Below are positions 62,057 through 64,000 of a DNA stretch of 64,000 nt, piece by piece (position 1 is the first letter of the stretch; the number at the start of each line of letters is the position of its first letter). The notes under the pieces were generated by a model. That model was given only the letters and a program-made list of their open reading frames with translations, ran no database searches and had not been told where the DNA came from. The position numbers were made by a program, and so were the translations under genes. This stretch comes from Maribacter spongiicola (GTDB lineage: Bacteria; Bacteroidota; Bacteroidia; Flavobacteriales; Flavobacteriaceae): positions 895,098 to 959,097 of the forward strand of contig NZ_SOAY01000010.1 of the NCBI RefSeq assembly GCF_004364165.1, given 5' to 3'.

Positions 62057-64000
62057 TTGAAAAACGGGGCAACTAAATTTCTTAATTTTTTTTTAAAGCA
62101 CATACTTCTATTCTGTATGTTTTTTGGTTCCATAACTTTTGTTGTGGCACAAGACACAGAAGAGCAGGAAATTGATTCTGTAAAAACAGGTTTCGATCTG
62201 GGAAGGATTCTAATTAAGAATCCGGAAAGTATTGTTTCAAAGTACATTTACGACCCTAAACTTGATCGTTATATCTATAATGAGAGTGTGGGCGATTTTA
62301 ATATCGGTTATCCTGTAATTCTTACACCAGACCAATATTTTAAATTGGTTAGGGAAGAAGGTATAAAATCTTATTTCAAAGAAAAATCTGATGCTTATTC
62401 GGGTAAAAAAGAAGGTAGTGAAGAAGCTCGTAAAAACTTACTTCCAAATTTCTATGTCAATAATGATTTCTTTTCTACCATTTTTGGTGGTAATACTATT
62501 GAGATAATTCCGCAAGGATCTGTTGCAATGGATCTTGGTGTTATTTGGCAGAAGAATGATAACCCATCTTTATCACCAAGAAACAGAACCAATCTTTCTT
62601 TTGATTTTGATCAACGTATTAGTCTTAGTATGTTAGGTCAAATAGGGGAGCGTTTGCAGGTAACTGCCAATTATGATACCGAAGCAACTTTCGATTTTCA
62701 GAATATTGTTAAGTTAGATTACACACCTACCGAAGATGATATTATTCAATCTATTGAAGTAGGTAATGTAAATATGCCTCTTAATAGTTCTTTGATTCAA
62801 GGTGCACAGAGCTTATTCGGTGTTAAAACGAAATTACAATTTGGTAAAACTTCTGTAACGGCTGTTTTTTCTGAGCAACGCTCGCAAAATAATACAGTAG
62901 TTGCACAGGGTGGTGGCACGTTAAATGAGTTCTCGTTAACTGCTTTGGATTATGATGAAAATAGACACTTTTTCTTAGCACAATATTTTAGGGATAACTA
63001 CGACGCAGCACTTTCTTCTTATCCTTATATACAGAGTCAGGTACAAATTACACGTATAGAAGTTTGGATTACGAACAGATCGCAACAAACATTGAATGTA
63101 CGTAACGTTGTGGCTATTCAAGATTTAGGTGAATCAGATATCACGAAGACTAGGGTTGGTCAAAATAATGGTAGCGGTGGCGGATTCTTTAATGGTCCTG
63201 CAGATGTAAGACCTAGAAACAATGCCAATGATTATGACCCGGCATTAATACTGACCAATAATGGTGCGTTAAATGACAATATTAGAGAAATCGCCACTGT
63301 AGAAAGCGGATTCAATGCTGGTAGTTTCGCAGGTGGGTATTCTCCTAATCAAGGTTTTGATTATGCCTATTTAGAAAATGCAAGAAAATTAGAGCAGGGT
63401 AGAGATTTCGATTTCAATACACAATTAGGGTATATCTCTTTAAACCAACGTTTAAGTAATGATGAGGTTTTAGGTGTTGCTTACCAGTATACATTTCAAG
63501 GTCAGGTATACCAAGTTGGTGAATTTGCCAATGGCGGTATAGAGGCTACCACGGTTACGCAGACTGCAAATACCGTAATCGAAAATAACACCCTTATTCT
63601 TAAACTTCTTAAAAGTAATATTACCAATATTACGGATCCTATTTGGGATCTGATGATGAAGAATATTTATGCAACGGGTGCCTATAGTTTAAGTCAAGAG
63701 GATTTTAAAATGAATATTCTATATTCTGATCCTACACCTAGAAACTATATTACACCTATAGTTGAAGGTCCTGGGTCTGGTTGGCCCGAAGGTTTAGAAG
63801 AAAGTATTCTTCTGAATGTCTTTAATCTCGATAGATTAAATGTCTATAATGATATACAACCTGGTGGTGACGGCTTTTTTGATTTTATTAGTGGTCAAAC
63901 AATAGATGTACAGAATGGGCGTATCATCTTTACCAAAGTAGAGCCTTTTGGTGAGTTTTTATATGAAAAACTACAAAATGGTAACAGCGGTCAGTATAAT
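62057..64000 (+). CDS. sprA: SprA, T9SS outer-membrane translocon subunit (3' end beyond window)
   Basis: Open frame from TTG 62057 to the window edge (648 codons seen of a protein usually ~2400). No ATG precedes the signal peptide: from TTG it reads MKNGATKFLNFFLKHILL then a hydrophobic stretch and VVAQ cleavage. Family segments: FDLGRILIKNPESIVSKYIYD, NPSLSPRNRTNLSFDFDQRI, GQIGERLQVTANYDTEATFDF, SIEVGNVNMPLNSSLIQGAQSLFG. SprA is the giant barrel through which T9SS cargo, such as the sorting-domain proteins at 8.5-15 kb, leaves the cell, and is also needed for gliding. 5 bp after ruvA, a common pair in Flavobacteriia. Confidence 0.93.
   Translation, partial: MKNGATKFLNFFLKHILLFCMFFGSITFVVAQDTEEQEIDSVKTGFDLGRILIKNPESIVSKYIYDPKLDRYIYNESVGDFNIGYPVILTPDQYFKLVREEGIKSYFKEKSDAYSGKKEGSEEARKNLLPNFYVNNDFFSTIFGGNTIEIIPQGSVAMDLGVIWQKNDNPSLSPRNRTNLSFDFDQRISLSMLGQIGERLQVTANYDTEATFDFQNIVKLDYTPTEDDIIQSIEVGNVNMPLNSSLIQGAQSLFGVKTKLQFGKTSVTAVFSEQRSQNNTVVAQGGGTLNEFSLTALDYDENRHFFLAQYFRDNYDAALSSYPYIQSQVQITRIEVWITNRSQQTLNVRNVVAIQDLGESDITKTRVGQNNGSGGGFFNGPADVRPRNNANDYDPALILTNNGALNDNIREIATVESGFNAGSFAGGYSPNQGFDYAYLENARKLEQGRDFDFNTQLGYISLNQRLSNDEVLGVAYQYTFQGQVYQVGEFANGGIEATTVTQTANTVIENNTLILKLLKSNITNITDPIWDLMMKNIYATGAYSLSQEDFKMNILYSDPTPRNYITPIVEGPGSGWPEGLEESILLNVFNLDRLNVYNDIQPGGDGFFDFISGQTIDVQNGRIIFTKVEPFGEFLYEKLQNGNSGQYN

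Overview
The window comes from a low-GC marine Flavobacteriaceae (Bacteroidota) chromosome, of the Maribacter/Zobellia/Cellulophaga kind. This rests on type IX secretion (T9SS) sorting domains and SprA, an alternative complex III (ActABCDEF) linked to a cytochrome oxidase, DUF5916 and DUF2723 proteins, an HTCS hybrid sensor, weak Shine-Dalgarno sequences, and promoters of the TTTG-N19-TAnnTTTG type. I made no database search; all identifications are from reading motifs and protein sequence.

Layout. 1-5.1 kb: the 3' part of an M61 peptidase gene, converging on the leftward ribosomal block rplM-rpsI-rpsB-tsf. 5.2-15 kb: cell-surface and secreted proteins, namely a DUF5916 outer-membrane protein, a lipocalin-like lipoprotein, a protein that is little more than a T9SS sorting domain, an FN3 lipoprotein and a 1794-residue LRR/TSP3/jelly-roll T9SS protein. 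15-27 kb: housekeeping and envelope genes (polA, glycosylasparaginase, cutC, a membrane phosphoesterase, a cysteine-less thioredoxin-fold protein, a DUF2723 membrane protein, tRNA-Gln, a Na+/H+ antiporter). 27.2-32.3 kb: rimP-nusA-infB and a SPOR protein. 32.4-44.4 kb: one respiratory operon, actABCDEF-coxB-coxA, carrying electrons from quinol to oxygen. 44.4-48.7 kb: a DUF2807 protein, an acyl-CoA oxidase and ruvB. 48.7-56.5 kb: an accessory block. 56.5-64 kb: queG, an SLC45-like MFS transporter, maeB, ruvA and the start of sprA.

The accessory block is the most interesting part. It holds an HTCS sensor/regulator followed by a TsdA-like diheme cytochrome, a Tat-exported DsrE-like protein, a second small exported DsrE-like protein and a TauE/SafE permease. 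This looks like a periplasmic thiosulfate or other inorganic sulfur cassette under a class of regulator usually tied to polysaccharide use. It separates ruvB from queG, and directly behind ruvB lies a decayed copy of the 5' end of queG that aligns with the intact gene from its TTG start. The block therefore appears to be an insertion that split or duplicated a ruvB-queG unit. The cytochrome gene has an in-frame TAA, after which the conserved C-terminal tail of the family continues in the same frame.

Other notable points are a shared helix-hairpin-helix tail on two unrelated proteins (ribosomal protein S2 and ActC), a terminator-like hairpin between the promoter and rimP, an ActA with an extra N-terminal heme domain, and His-rich segments in ActF and CoxA.
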